A stretch of DNA of 38,071 bases from Bacteroidota bacterium (lineage in GTDB: Bacteria > Bacteroidota > Bacteroidia > Bacteroidales > VadinHA17), in the NCBI GenBank assembly GCA_030605195.1, contig JAUWBB010000004.1, positions 1-38,071 of the forward strand, written 5' to 3'. The position numbers and the translations under genes were made by a program. Below, piece after piece: positions 26,569 to 34,163 of this stretch; the first letter of the stretch is position 1, and each line of letters opens with the position of its first letter. The notes beneath the pieces were generated by a model, which did no database searches, was not told the DNA's origin, and saw nothing but the letters and a program-made list of their open reading frames with translations.

Positions 26569-27717
26569 ATGAAACGAATAACAATTTTAATCATGCTTTT
26601 AGTTGGGTTTTTCCCTATTTTTGCACAAAAAGGCAAGGTTACCAGTGCATTGAACTACGTTACAACCGGGAATCTGGAGAAAGCCAAGGAGGCGATCGAG
26701 CCGGCAATGACGCATGAAAAATCAAAAGACTGGCCTAAAACACATTACGCAAAAGGAAGAGTTCTCCAGGCTGTTGCCGAATCAAAGGATACGAACACCA
26801 TGAAATTATACGAAAATCCTTTACCAGAAGCATTTAAGGAATACCAAAAAGCCATTGAACTGGACGAAAAAGGGAAAATAGAGAAAATAGTAAACCTCCA
26901 GTATCCGTTATTATCAAACGATTTTATCCAGTTAGGAATTGAAAAGTTCCAGGCAGGTGAACATAAGGAGGCCATGGAAGCCTTTGAATACTCACTCGAA
27001 ATCGGAAAAACACCTATGTTTGATGGAGCTGTTGATACCAGTGTTGTATTTAATGCCGGACTTTCAGCATACAATGCGAAAATATGGGACAAGGCTATCG
27101 TCTACTTTACACAGGCAAAAGATCTGGAATATGATGATCCGAACCTTTATCCTCTGATGAAAGAGTCTTACATGGAATCAGGTGACACATTAAGCGCTGT
27201 TAAATGCCTCCAGGAAGGTTTTGAAAAATATCCTGAAAATGAAGCGGTAATTATTAATCTGATCAATTATTACATTGAATCAGACGCTAATGAAAAAGCC
27301 CTTGAGTACCTTAATTTTGCAATAGAAACTGATCCTGATAACTATTCTTATTATTTCGGTAAGGGTCTTGCATATGAAAAGATGGATAGGGTAGATGAAG
27401 CAATCGAATCGTATAAAAAGTCGATTGAGCTTAAGGATGATTATTTTAATACCTATTACAATCTCGGAGCATTATATTTTAACCGGGGTGTTAACCTGAT
27501 CGAGATCGCCAATGAGATTAGGGACAATGAGGAATATATTAAAGCCAAGGCAAAAGGGGATGCCGAATTTGCAAAGGCATTGCCATATATGGAAAAAGGA
27601 CATGAAGTCAACCCGGAGGATGTTTCAATCATGGAAACCCTGAAGACCTTATACAGGCGACTACTAATGATGGATAAATATGCTGAAATGGATAAAAAAA
27701 TAAAGGGCGAAGAATAA
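26569..27717 (+). CDS. secreted TPR-repeat protein
   Basis: A 382-residue protein with a signal peptide (MKRITILIMLLVGFFPIFAQ). It contains TPR-like helical pairs, for example VVFNAGLSAYNAKIWDKAIVY, YFGKGLAYEKMDRVDEAIES and YYNLGALYFNRGVNLIEIA. TPR proteins act as binding scaffolds; the partner is unknown. A TPR protein directly after gyrA is common in Bacteroidota, so the link may be functional or just conserved order. It ends in a good intrinsic terminator. Confidence 0.85.
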   Translation: MKRITILIMLLVGFFPIFAQKGKVTSALNYVTTGNLEKAKEAIEPAMTHEKSKDWPKTHYAKGRVLQAVAESKDTNTMKLYENPLPEAFKEYQKAIELDEKGKIEKIVNLQYPLLSNDFIQLGIEKFQAGEHKEAMEAFEYSLEIGKTPMFDGAVDTSVVFNAGLSAYNAKIWDKAIVYFTQAKDLEYDDPNLYPLMKESYMESGDTLSAVKCLQEGFEKYPENEAVIINLINYYIESDANEKALEYLNFAIETDPDNYSYYFGKGLAYEKMDRVDEAIESYKKSIELKDDYFNTYYNLGALYFNRGVNLIEIANEIRDNEEYIKAKAKGDAEFAKALPYMEKGHEVNPEDVSIMETLKTLYRRLLMMDKYAEMDKKIKGEE

Positions 27718-27725
27718 AAACATAG

Positions 27726-27769
27726 GGAAGGCATTTTTTTGAACCCTTTAAATGCTTTCCTTTATTTTT
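27726..27769 (+). terminator. intrinsic terminator after the TPR gene
   Basis: GGAAGGCATTT and AAATGCTTTCC form a stem with one G-T wobble, separated by about 13 nt and followed by TTTATTTTT. It starts 9 nt after the stop codon. Confidence 0.8.
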
Positions 27770-27824
27770 AAACCCTCTATTTAACATAATATATATTATG
27801 GGGCATCCGTAGCAAATTTACGAT

Positions 27825-28345
27825 CAGCTCTGCTGATTAACATAACATCAGCTATGTGGCTTTAGTTACATAGCGGTACCGCCAGCGCACAACCTGGCCC
27901 AAACATCCACCGGATGTTTGACCTATGTTAAAGTAAATTTGCGGTCAATTCAACACCATAACTCTATTTAAAAATCTTGCCCAGCTCCGCTGGTTAACAT
28001 AAAATCAGTTCCAGGACTTTAGTTCTGGAACGGTACCACTTTCACACATGCTGGCTCAAATGTCCACAAGACATTTGTCCTATGTTCAAAAGATTCCCAA
28101 TCAATTCAACACCATATAACTCTATTTGAAATATTGTCCAGTTCCCCTGATTAACATAAAATCAGACTCAATGAGACAAATTCTTTAGGAGCTTATGCGA
28201 ACTAAAGAATATATGTCGAATTAGTCCCGATAACGAAGTTAATCGGGATCTGATGACATTAGAACCTATAACCGGTCCAGATTTTATGCTTTGTCTGCCA
28301 AAGCCTTGGCGAAGGCAGATTAAAGTAAATTTGCGATCAATTTAG
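27825..28345. repeat. 157-bp tandem repeat array with stem-swapping hairpins
   Basis: CAGCTCTGCTGATTAACAT (27825), CAGCTCCGCTGGTTAACAT (27982) and CAGTTCCCCTGATTAACAT (28139) start three units spaced exactly 157 nt apart. Unit 1 folds CTATGT/ACATAG and CAAACATCC/GGATGTTTG; unit 2 folds TTCCAG/CTGGAA and CAAATGTC/GACATTTG at the same places; unit 3 is longer and folds TTCTTTAG/CTAAAGAA, TCCCGAT/ATCGGGA and TCTGCC/GGCAGA. The loop word CTTTAGTT and the tail with CAATTCAACACCATA are kept in units 1 and 2, and AAAGTAAATTTGCG in units 1 and 3. No reading frame stays open. Confidence 0.75.
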
Positions 28346-28467
28346 CACTAACTTATACTACGAAGCCACCAGGCGAAGTACTATATCGGCACCGAAATTA
28401 TGTTTAAGCAAATTCCCGGGAAATCAAGAAGTAAATTTTTCCGGGAAACTTTTCGTCAGCATTTTTC

Positions 28468-28596
28468 CTATAATTCAATGGTGAATCCTTCGTCTAGCTT
28501 ATGCATGGCCCGCATTTTTTTCTGGCCAACGCTTGCTTCTTCTTATAGTTCATCTTTAGTAACAACAAAGACAATTTTGTCATAGAAATCAGTCAT
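28468..28596 (-). pseudogene. small ORF broken by one in-frame stop
   Basis: On the minus strand an ATG opens MTDFYDKIVFVVTKDEL, then TAA, then EEASVGQKKMRAMHKLDEGFTIEL and TAG in the same frame. Both halves look protein-like. I do not recognise the family. It may be a decayed small gene of the island edge or chance. The plus-strand ORF called over it (28400-28585) is less plausible. Confidence 0.25.
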
Positions 28597-28698
28597 GGTT
28601 TTTTTATAGGTTTATTTGATTAACTCAATATTGAAATAAAACATTTTTGCAAATGCGTATTCAGAAATGGGAAAAACCTGAATAACCTCTTTATAAGT

Positions 28699-29094
28699 TC
28701 ACAATCCAGTTGGATCAATACCTCCTTTTAATTCACCGAGTGCAATATATTTTTCATCAAAATGAATAATCGAATCTTTCCCTTTCTTAATTTCTTCAAT
28801 TAATCCTTTTATAGCATTTATTTTGTCATCTTCTGTTAGATAATTTAAAGACTTATCGGACAAACCGGAAGCTGTTAACAAACCTGCTCCAAGATCACTG
28901 ACAGTCAATAAATCTGCTGGGTATTTTATTTTGCCCGCTAGTGCTTTAAGAGCCTTTGCTTCTTCGACATACGGAACAGCGAGATAGTTTTTTTCTAATG
29001 CAAGCGAGATGAAACCTGCTCTGGTTCTCTCTCCGGGTGTTACTAAATCCGCTGCACTATTTATTGGATTGTCAATAATTATCTTTTCTGCCAT
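28699..29094 (-). pseudogene. AvaI/BsoBI-like restriction endonuclease with internal deletion
   Basis: TRAGFISLALEKNYLAVPYV, EAKALKALAG, LLTASGLSDK and AIKGLIEE follow what I recall of the AvaI/BsoBI endonuclease N-terminus (recognition CYCGRG). The text then jumps to FDEKYIALGELKGGIDPTG, which resembles the catalytic region; the ELK corresponds to the BsoBI Glu-x-Lys. Well over 100 residues that should lie between them are missing, including the expected catalytic Asp, and the protein stops right after GGIDPTGL. The start overlaps the methyltransferase fragment by 16 nt, as in a normal M-R pair. It cannot be a working enzyme. Confidence 0.6.
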
Positions 29095-29621
29095 AGATAT
29101 ACACATTTGCGGATTTCAGTTCGCCCGTAATTTCCCATTTGCTGGCTACTGTTGCCTTTGCCTTTGGGTAGAACAAAAATTTTATTGATGTTAAAACCGA
29201 AGTTTTCCGCAAACTCCGATAATATTAAGTCAACGGGGATTTCTTCACCTCCATAGCAAACATTATCGTTTACCATTACGCAATAACCACCACTTTTCGT
29301 TATTCTTGCCATTTCAAACGTAACAAAACAAAGTTCCAGGAAGTAATTTTTAACCATCCTCGGAATGTTGTTGTTATTTAGTTTTCCAAGTTTATTCAAC
29401 TCATATAGAACAGAATTAACCTCTGACATAGCTGCTGAATTATTGTAAATATTCAGCACCTTTTCAAAAGTTCCCGGTCTTTGAATTGAAACATATAATT
29501 GATTTAAATAATCAATTTTTTCTTTGTTCTCAACCGTGCAAGAGAGCATTGTTTGCCGAAGGTTGCGTACGAATTCGTGATCATAGCCGAGATAAATCAA
29601 CTCTAATGAGTTGATTTCCAA
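29079..29621 (-). pseudogene. C-terminal fragment of a DNA amino-methyltransferase
   Basis: The last 60 residues, VMVNDNVCYGGEEIPVDLIL and KGKGNSSQQMGNYGRTEIRK followed by an aromatic end, are typical of the C-terminus of N4-cytosine or N6-adenine DNA methyltransferases. The N-terminal part with the catalytic (D/N/S)PP(Y/W) motif is missing. The ORF has only a TTG start, and the frame is blocked by TAA a few codons further up. It begins where the upstream endonuclease fragment breaks off, so a deletion probably joined two genes. It was probably the partner of the AvaI-like endonuclease that follows. Confidence 0.6.
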
Positions 29622-29899
29622 TGATTTTGTTTTGTGGATTTAACTTCAACACCATAATACTTTTTAGCGATTATGTCAGGAAATTTTTGTCCGGAAATTA
29701 GTTCGATCGAATTCCAAAATGGAGTTCCAATAGCGTTAGCTTTCATTAAATCAAATACTTTATCTTCCAATTTTCTGCCAAGCAACTTCAAATAATCATC
29801 CGTTTTCTCCAATGCTTCTTTTTCAAGATTACTAACTGTCTTTTTTAATAAAGAGTGAAAATCTTCTAAATTAGGTTTAGAATTAACAGAAACTACCAT
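29603..29899 (-). pseudogene. type II restriction endonuclease, N-terminal fragment
   Basis: A 98-residue fragment starting MVVSVNSKPNLEDFHSLLKK. Near the end it has FPDIIAKKYYGVEVKSTKQN, a PD-(D/E)XK nuclease core with Asp then Glu-Val-Lys. Enzymes of this type continue after HWKST; here the frame hits a stop two codons later, where the methyltransferase fragment begins. Catalytic residues are present but most of the domain is gone. It starts 5 nt after the C5-methyltransferase gene and was probably its cognate nuclease. Confidence 0.6.
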
Positions 29900-29904
29900 A
29901 TGTT

Positions 29905-30852
29905 TTATAATTTAAAGTATTTTGACCAAAGCTTTTCGATCCTCTTTGCCATATGATATGCTAACAATGGAGGGACTGCATTTCCAATCAACTTATATGC
30001 TGATGAAGGACTAACTAAAAACTTACGTCCATTTTGAGGAATTACAAAATCAAAATCTGGTGGAAATGTTTGAATTAATGCACATTCTCTTGGAGTAAGA
30101 CGTCTTTCATTAAGACAATTTCTTAATTCTTCAATTATCTTTCCACCATTATTAATTGACAACCGCCTATATTCAATGTTTCCATGATGTTCTGCTCTAA
30201 TTGTAGGACCAATTCCATTAGGATTAATTTCTGTTTGTCCCTGGCAGTGCTTCCCCATGTATTTCGCTTTTGAAAAATAAATTTGTGATGGATCAGTTGA
30301 ATCATCAGGTTCTTTAATATTTTGTAAAATATCCCTAAGCTTAACAGGACTTATACTCCCTTTGCATTTAGAAGTAAATGAATGTGAGGGTTTAGGATAT
30401 GGCACAAAGTTCTCACCAAAATTTCCTTTTTCAAATTCTTCAAGAATATCTGAACGAAGTTCTGACTTTTTGATGCCGATAAAAAAGATTCTCTCACGGG
30501 ATTGAGGAACCCCATAATCTGCTGCATGTAATACTTGAGGTTGAAGTACTATATATCCGTTTTCCTGAGCGCTGGCAAAGTCTTGCTGTATAATATCCTT
30601 TAAATCTAACAGATTCACTAATCCCTTAACATTTTCGGCAATAAACATTTTTGGTTTAGTAATTTCAATAACTTCCTTCATCCACATGTATAACTGCCCC
30701 CTGGTTTCAATAGAAGGATTGTTATTACCTATAAGTTTGCCATTGTGATCTTTGTGCGAATTAAATCCTTTTCTCTTACCGGATAGGCTGAAATCTTGAC
30801 ATGGAAATCCTCCGGTAACAATATCAATATTATCCGGGAAAATTTTTACATC
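29905..30852 (-). pseudogene. C5-cytosine DNA methyltransferase, 3' piece of the split fusion gene
   Basis: In frame after the TAA at 30853 the reading continues as VTGGFPCQDFSLSGKRKGF (motif IV, with the catalytic Cys), then AENVKGL (motif VI), QSRERIFFIG (motif VIII) and GNAVPPLLAYHMAKR (motif X). The first possible start codon is the ATG at 30687, after motif IV, so this piece alone would lack the catalytic Cys. The target-recognition region (YMGKHCQGQTEINPNGIGPT) suggests an NgoBV/NlaIV-like group (GGNNCC), but that is only a memory-based guess. The rest of the protein is 30853-31875. Confidence 0.75.
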
Positions 30853-31875
30853 TTATTTGTGTTGTTTTACAAGATTAACAATACTTTCAACGTGGTATAT
30901 CTCGGGTGAATATCCTCTTTTCTCAAAATAATTCACCCAAGCATATTTCGCAGTATTTATTATATCGTTGGCAAAAACGGTTTGAAACTTTGTTGGTCTG
31001 AGTTTTACATAATTCTTATCAACTTCTTTTTCAACGTAATCTGGATTAAGTGTAGTATTGACAGAATTTTTATGGACTATGAATCCACCTTCAAAACCAA
31101 GATCCATTCCTCCACAACCTGAAAAAAGTGATAAAAGTTTTATCGGTTTGCCTGGATTATTATAATTTCTTTTTTCATCATAATAAATTGACAATTGGGG
31201 CTCCCCCACCTCTAAAGAATCATTTTGAAAAAAATAATATTTACATCGCTTCTTTAAAACACATATATTACATTGTGGCCTTCTGGATTTACAAACTGAG
31301 GCAGCATAGTCAATGATTGCCCAATTTAACTTTTTACAATTTCGGACGTTAATGACATCTTGTGACAATTCTTGAAGTTCAATATCATTTCTAACATCTC
31401 TAAACTCTCTAAAATGGAAATACCTATTTAGAACACGTGCCATATTTACATCAAGCAAGGGGGCCCGCTTCTTAAGGATGAATAGTTCAAACGCATTAGC
31501 TATATAAAGAGTAGATAAGCTGGATTCTTGTAGTTCCACTTTTGTCTTTGGTAGTTCCCCGTCTTTTTCTTTCAACTCTTTAACAATTTTCATAATTCTT
31601 TTTGCCCTGTGTTTATAAAGCCCTAAGGGCCTTAAAATCGCTTCCAAGTCTTTTTCTGTTGCTTGAATTAGGGAATCCCAATTGGGATATTTATTAAAAA
31701 ACACATTATAATACTTTGCAACAGTTTCTGCTTTTGTACGTTGTAAAAGAATTTCGCTTAAAATAATTTCATAATTAGAAATACCTTCTCTGCGCCACGG
31801 AAAATACCTCTTATTATCATCAAACCAGGCTAAAAGCTTTTTGCGAAAGTATTTTACATCATTTCTGTATACCAT
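30853..31875 (-). pseudogene. DNA glycosylase (MutY/Mig-like) fused to the N-terminus of a C5 methyltransferase
   Basis: Residues about 1-225 are a helix-hairpin-helix glycosylase: PWRREGISNYEIILSEILLQ, LLDVNMARVLNR with the catalytic Asp, and a C-x6-C-x2-C-x5-C 4Fe-4S cluster in CKSRRPQCNICVLKKRC. The hairpin glycines are lost (SSLSTLYIAN); its Tyr aligns with the Tyr of Mig-type thymine-DNA glycosylases and the Lys of endonuclease III. Residues 247-341 begin a C5 methyltransferase (KLLSLFSGCGGMDLGF, motif I). The frame ends in TAA, and downstream text in the same frame supplies the rest. The ORF track starts at a GTG one codon before the ATG used here. The piece could still make a free glycosylase. 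Confidence 0.8.
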
Positions 31876-32087
31876 CACCCAAAGATTAATATAAAATATC
31901 TTAATAATGAAGCATCTACTTTAAAGCCTCTATATTTGTAGCTATTAAGTCAACTTCTCTACCTGCACTTTCATTTGTATAGACCACTGACGAGCTTTCA
32001 ACAGCTTAACTTTTAAAAAGTGTTCTCTGCTGTTCCAAATTCATTGGATGTGAATGCCATTCTCCGGCATAACCTAATATATCACTA

Positions 32088-32387
32088 CTAGAATTCTTTA
32101 TTTTTTTTAATCATATTAGCAAATCCATATTTACTTAGTTCTGGTATAGCCTTAGTAAACACTTTGATTTCCCAATTAGATAAATGTTTGAATCTCTCGC
32201 CCTGGTCGTTATCAATAAAAATTTGGTTTGGATTTTCGAAAATTCTTAAAGGCATCAAGTATAAATATGACTGCATTTCCTTCATAAACAGCACTAAAGC
32301 TACTCGTAAATTGTCTCCAAGTTGGTAATTCCAGTCTGCTTTTGGAAACCTGATGAAATCAGTTCCATGAATAACATTGAAAATAAA
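32088..32387 (-). pseudogene. unrecognised gene fragment
   Basis: A frame without stops, with no ATG near its 5' end, reads ...GTDFIRFPKADWNYQLGDNL...FENPNQIFIDNDQGERFK...SKYGFANMIKK and stops at 32088. Only the last 68 residues start at an ATG (32294). Composition looks like real coding sequence, probably the tail of a gene whose front was lost. I do not recognise the family. The remaining bases of 31879-32709 hold the palindromes described below and no other gene. Confidence 0.3.
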
Positions 32388-32440
32388 CTATAGCGTGAAT
32401 AATTTTATCACTCCTCTCCTGCTCTAAATTTAGTAAGACT

Positions 32441-32512
32441 CAATTTTTTATAAATTAAAATTTATAAAAAATTGCTATTCGAACTGATCCCGAATTAAAT
32501 TCGGGATCAGTT
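32441..32512. repeat. two adjacent perfect palindromes
   Basis: The first (32441-32474) has 16-base arms, CAATTTTTTATAAATT and its exact reverse complement, with two bases between. The second (32482-32512) has 15-base arms, AACTGATCCCGAATT and its complement, with one base between. Only seven bases separate them. They lie about 200 nt after the Vsr gene, in the gap between the intact operon and the broken modification genes. They could act as terminators or mark the edge of a once-mobile segment. Confidence 0.75.
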
Positions 32513-32709
32513 ATATTTGTTTTAACGATAATTCGTGAAAATTACCGGTTTTGGTCTTAATTACAAATCAACACCCTCACTCCCACTAACACTGCTTCCA
32601 ACCTCTAAATAACCTGTCTTGAGCTCGTCGAAAGAGGCTTTCATAAGCTTCAAATTGACAAAATATTCAGTGTATTTGGAGAGTTTACTAACAAAAATTC
32701 AATATTAGT

Positions 32710-33138
32710 TTAATCTAATGTTTGTATATAGTGAAATATCTTTTTAATACAATTATCACAATCTTTTTTAATATCATTTTCCCAAAATCTAAATACTTTC
32801 CAACCAAGTTTTGTTAATTCATCAATATTCTTAATATCTCTTTTTATATTGTTTTCTATTTTTGGAATCCAATATTGCCTATTGGCCTTTATTTTTTTCT
32901 TTTTAATTTTCCATTGAAAACCATGCCAAAATTCGCCATCAATAAATATCGCAATTTTGTATTTATTAATAACAATGTCTGGTTTTCCAGGTAAATAGCT
33001 CACATTAATTCGATAACGGATTCCAAAATTCCATAATACTTTTCTAAATAACAACTCTGGTTTAGTATTTTGAGAGTGAATTTTACTCATTAAGCGAGAA
33101 CGCTGCTTTGTTGTATTGAATCCGTATTTGGTTCGCAT
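32710..33138 (-). CDS. vsr: Vsr-type very short patch repair endonuclease
   Basis: A 142-residue Vsr-like nuclease: QRSRLMSKIHSQNTKPELL, LPGKPDIVINKYKIAIF with the catalytic Asp, DGEFWHG, and LGWKVFRFWENDI. E. coli Vsr nicks DNA 5' of a T mispaired with G, so that 5-methylcytosine deamination can be repaired. Compared with E. coli the THGCFWH element reads IDGEFWHG, and the zinc-binding Cys are absent; the D-G-x-FWHG form is common in other Vsr proteins. The gene overlaps the 3' end of the C5 methyltransferase by 49 nt in another frame, so the two are tightly coupled. Confidence 0.88.
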   Translation of the reverse strand: MRTKYGFNTTKQRSRLMSKIHSQNTKPELLFRKVLWNFGIRYRINVSYLPGKPDIVINKYKIAIFIDGEFWHGFQWKIKKKKIKANRQYWIPKIENNIKRDIKNIDELTKLGWKVFRFWENDIKKDCDNCIKKIFHYIQTLD

Positions 33139-34163
33139 TTTTTTATATCGTTCACTAGTTTTAGAACAGTTAGGTCTTTAAAAATCTTAGATGCAAGAGC
33201 ATAACTTAATTCTACTGGAACTGCATTCCCAATCATTTTATAACCTGTATTTAAGGTATCGTAGTAAAAAATGAAATCATCCGGAAAAGTTTGAATTCTT
33301 GCACATTCTCTTATTGTAAGCCTTCTATATAAGTGTTCTTTCCCAGGAATAAACCTCATTACGTCCTTACTAATCCTTTCCATTTTCGGGCTCTTCGGAT
33401 GAAGGGATGTTTGCCTGCCACTTGCCTGAAGCGTAAATGATGGTTTGTCCCAAGTCAGAACCCTATTTCTTGACATGAATATATAAGAATAGTCCCCCAC
33501 CCAATACTCATGATTAGGGATTTTGCATTTGTCTCCATTTGTTTTATTTCCATTTTTAAATCTTGCTTGAATTGCCAAATTTCGAATATCTTTAATAGCA
33601 TCTTTAACAGTTGGTTGTTTTTCTGACTTTTTTGGAAACTCAAATTTAAGATTCAAGTCATTTCGATAACCTACAAGAAAAATTCTTTTTCTATTCTGGG
33701 GCACATAATAATCTGCAGCATTTAAAACTTTAACAGCAAGATTATAACCTGATTTGCCTGAATTTTCTAATAATTCCTTTATCCTATTAAAGGATTCTAT
33801 ATTCCTTTTTGAAGTTATTCCTTCAACGTTTTCAGCAATAAAAAATAATGGCTCGTTTAAATCTATTATTCGTATGAAATCGAGAAATAGAGCACCTCTT
33901 TTATCCTCAAATCCTTTACCCTTTCCAGCATTACTCCAACTTTGACATGGAGGTCCTCCAATAATGCCAATGATTTTATTTGAAATATCCAGTGGATCAA
34001 TTCTTGAAATATGTCTTTTATCTAATTCTACATTTGAAAAATTTTTTTCATAAGTTTCCCAAACGCTTGGGGCATTATCGTTTGCCCAAATAATATTGAA
34101 TCCTGCTTTTTTAAAACCAAGGTCTAGTCCACCGCAACCAGAAAATAATGAAATTATATTCAT
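33090..34163 (-). CDS. C5-cytosine DNA methyltransferase, M.HaeIII-like
   Basis: A complete 357-residue enzyme. Motif I is SLFSGCGGLDLGF, motif IV GGPPCQSWS with catalytic Cys73, motif VI AENVEG, motif VIII QNRKRIFLVGYR, and motif X GNAVPVELSYALA. The target-recognition region (TNGDKCKIPNHEYWVGDYSY, FMSRNRVLTW, LQASGRQTSLHP, EHLYRRLT) follows M.HaeIII closely as I remember it, so GGCC is the predicted target. It touches the upstream gene (TAA then ATG) and overlaps vsr by 49 nt. It is an intact gene in a region where other modification genes have decayed. Confidence 0.92.
   Translation of the reverse strand: MNIISLFSGCGGLDLGFKKAGFNIIWANDNAPSVWETYEKNFSNVELDKRHISRIDPLDISNKIIGIIGGPPCQSWSNAGKGKGFEDKRGALFLDFIRIIDLNEPLFFIAENVEGITSKRNIESFNRIKELLENSGKSGYNLAVKVLNAADYYVPQNRKRIFLVGYRNDLNLKFEFPKKSEKQPTVKDAIKDIRNLAIQARFKNGNKTNGDKCKIPNHEYWVGDYSYIFMSRNRVLTWDKPSFTLQASGRQTSLHPKSPKMERISKDVMRFIPGKEHLYRRLTIRECARIQTFPDDFIFYYDTLNTGYKMIGNAVPVELSYALASKIFKDLTVLKLVNDIKKCEPNTDSIQQSSVLA

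Noticed and set aside
27825-28345. CRISPR array
   Set aside because: Units of 157 nt with imperfect copies and internal hairpins do not have the short direct repeat plus unique spacer pattern, and no cas gene is present.
30853-30855. TAA as recoding or selenocysteine-type readthrough
   Set aside because: Selenocysteine uses TGA, there is no sign of a readthrough context, and neighbouring modification genes are also broken, so a nonsense mutation is simpler.
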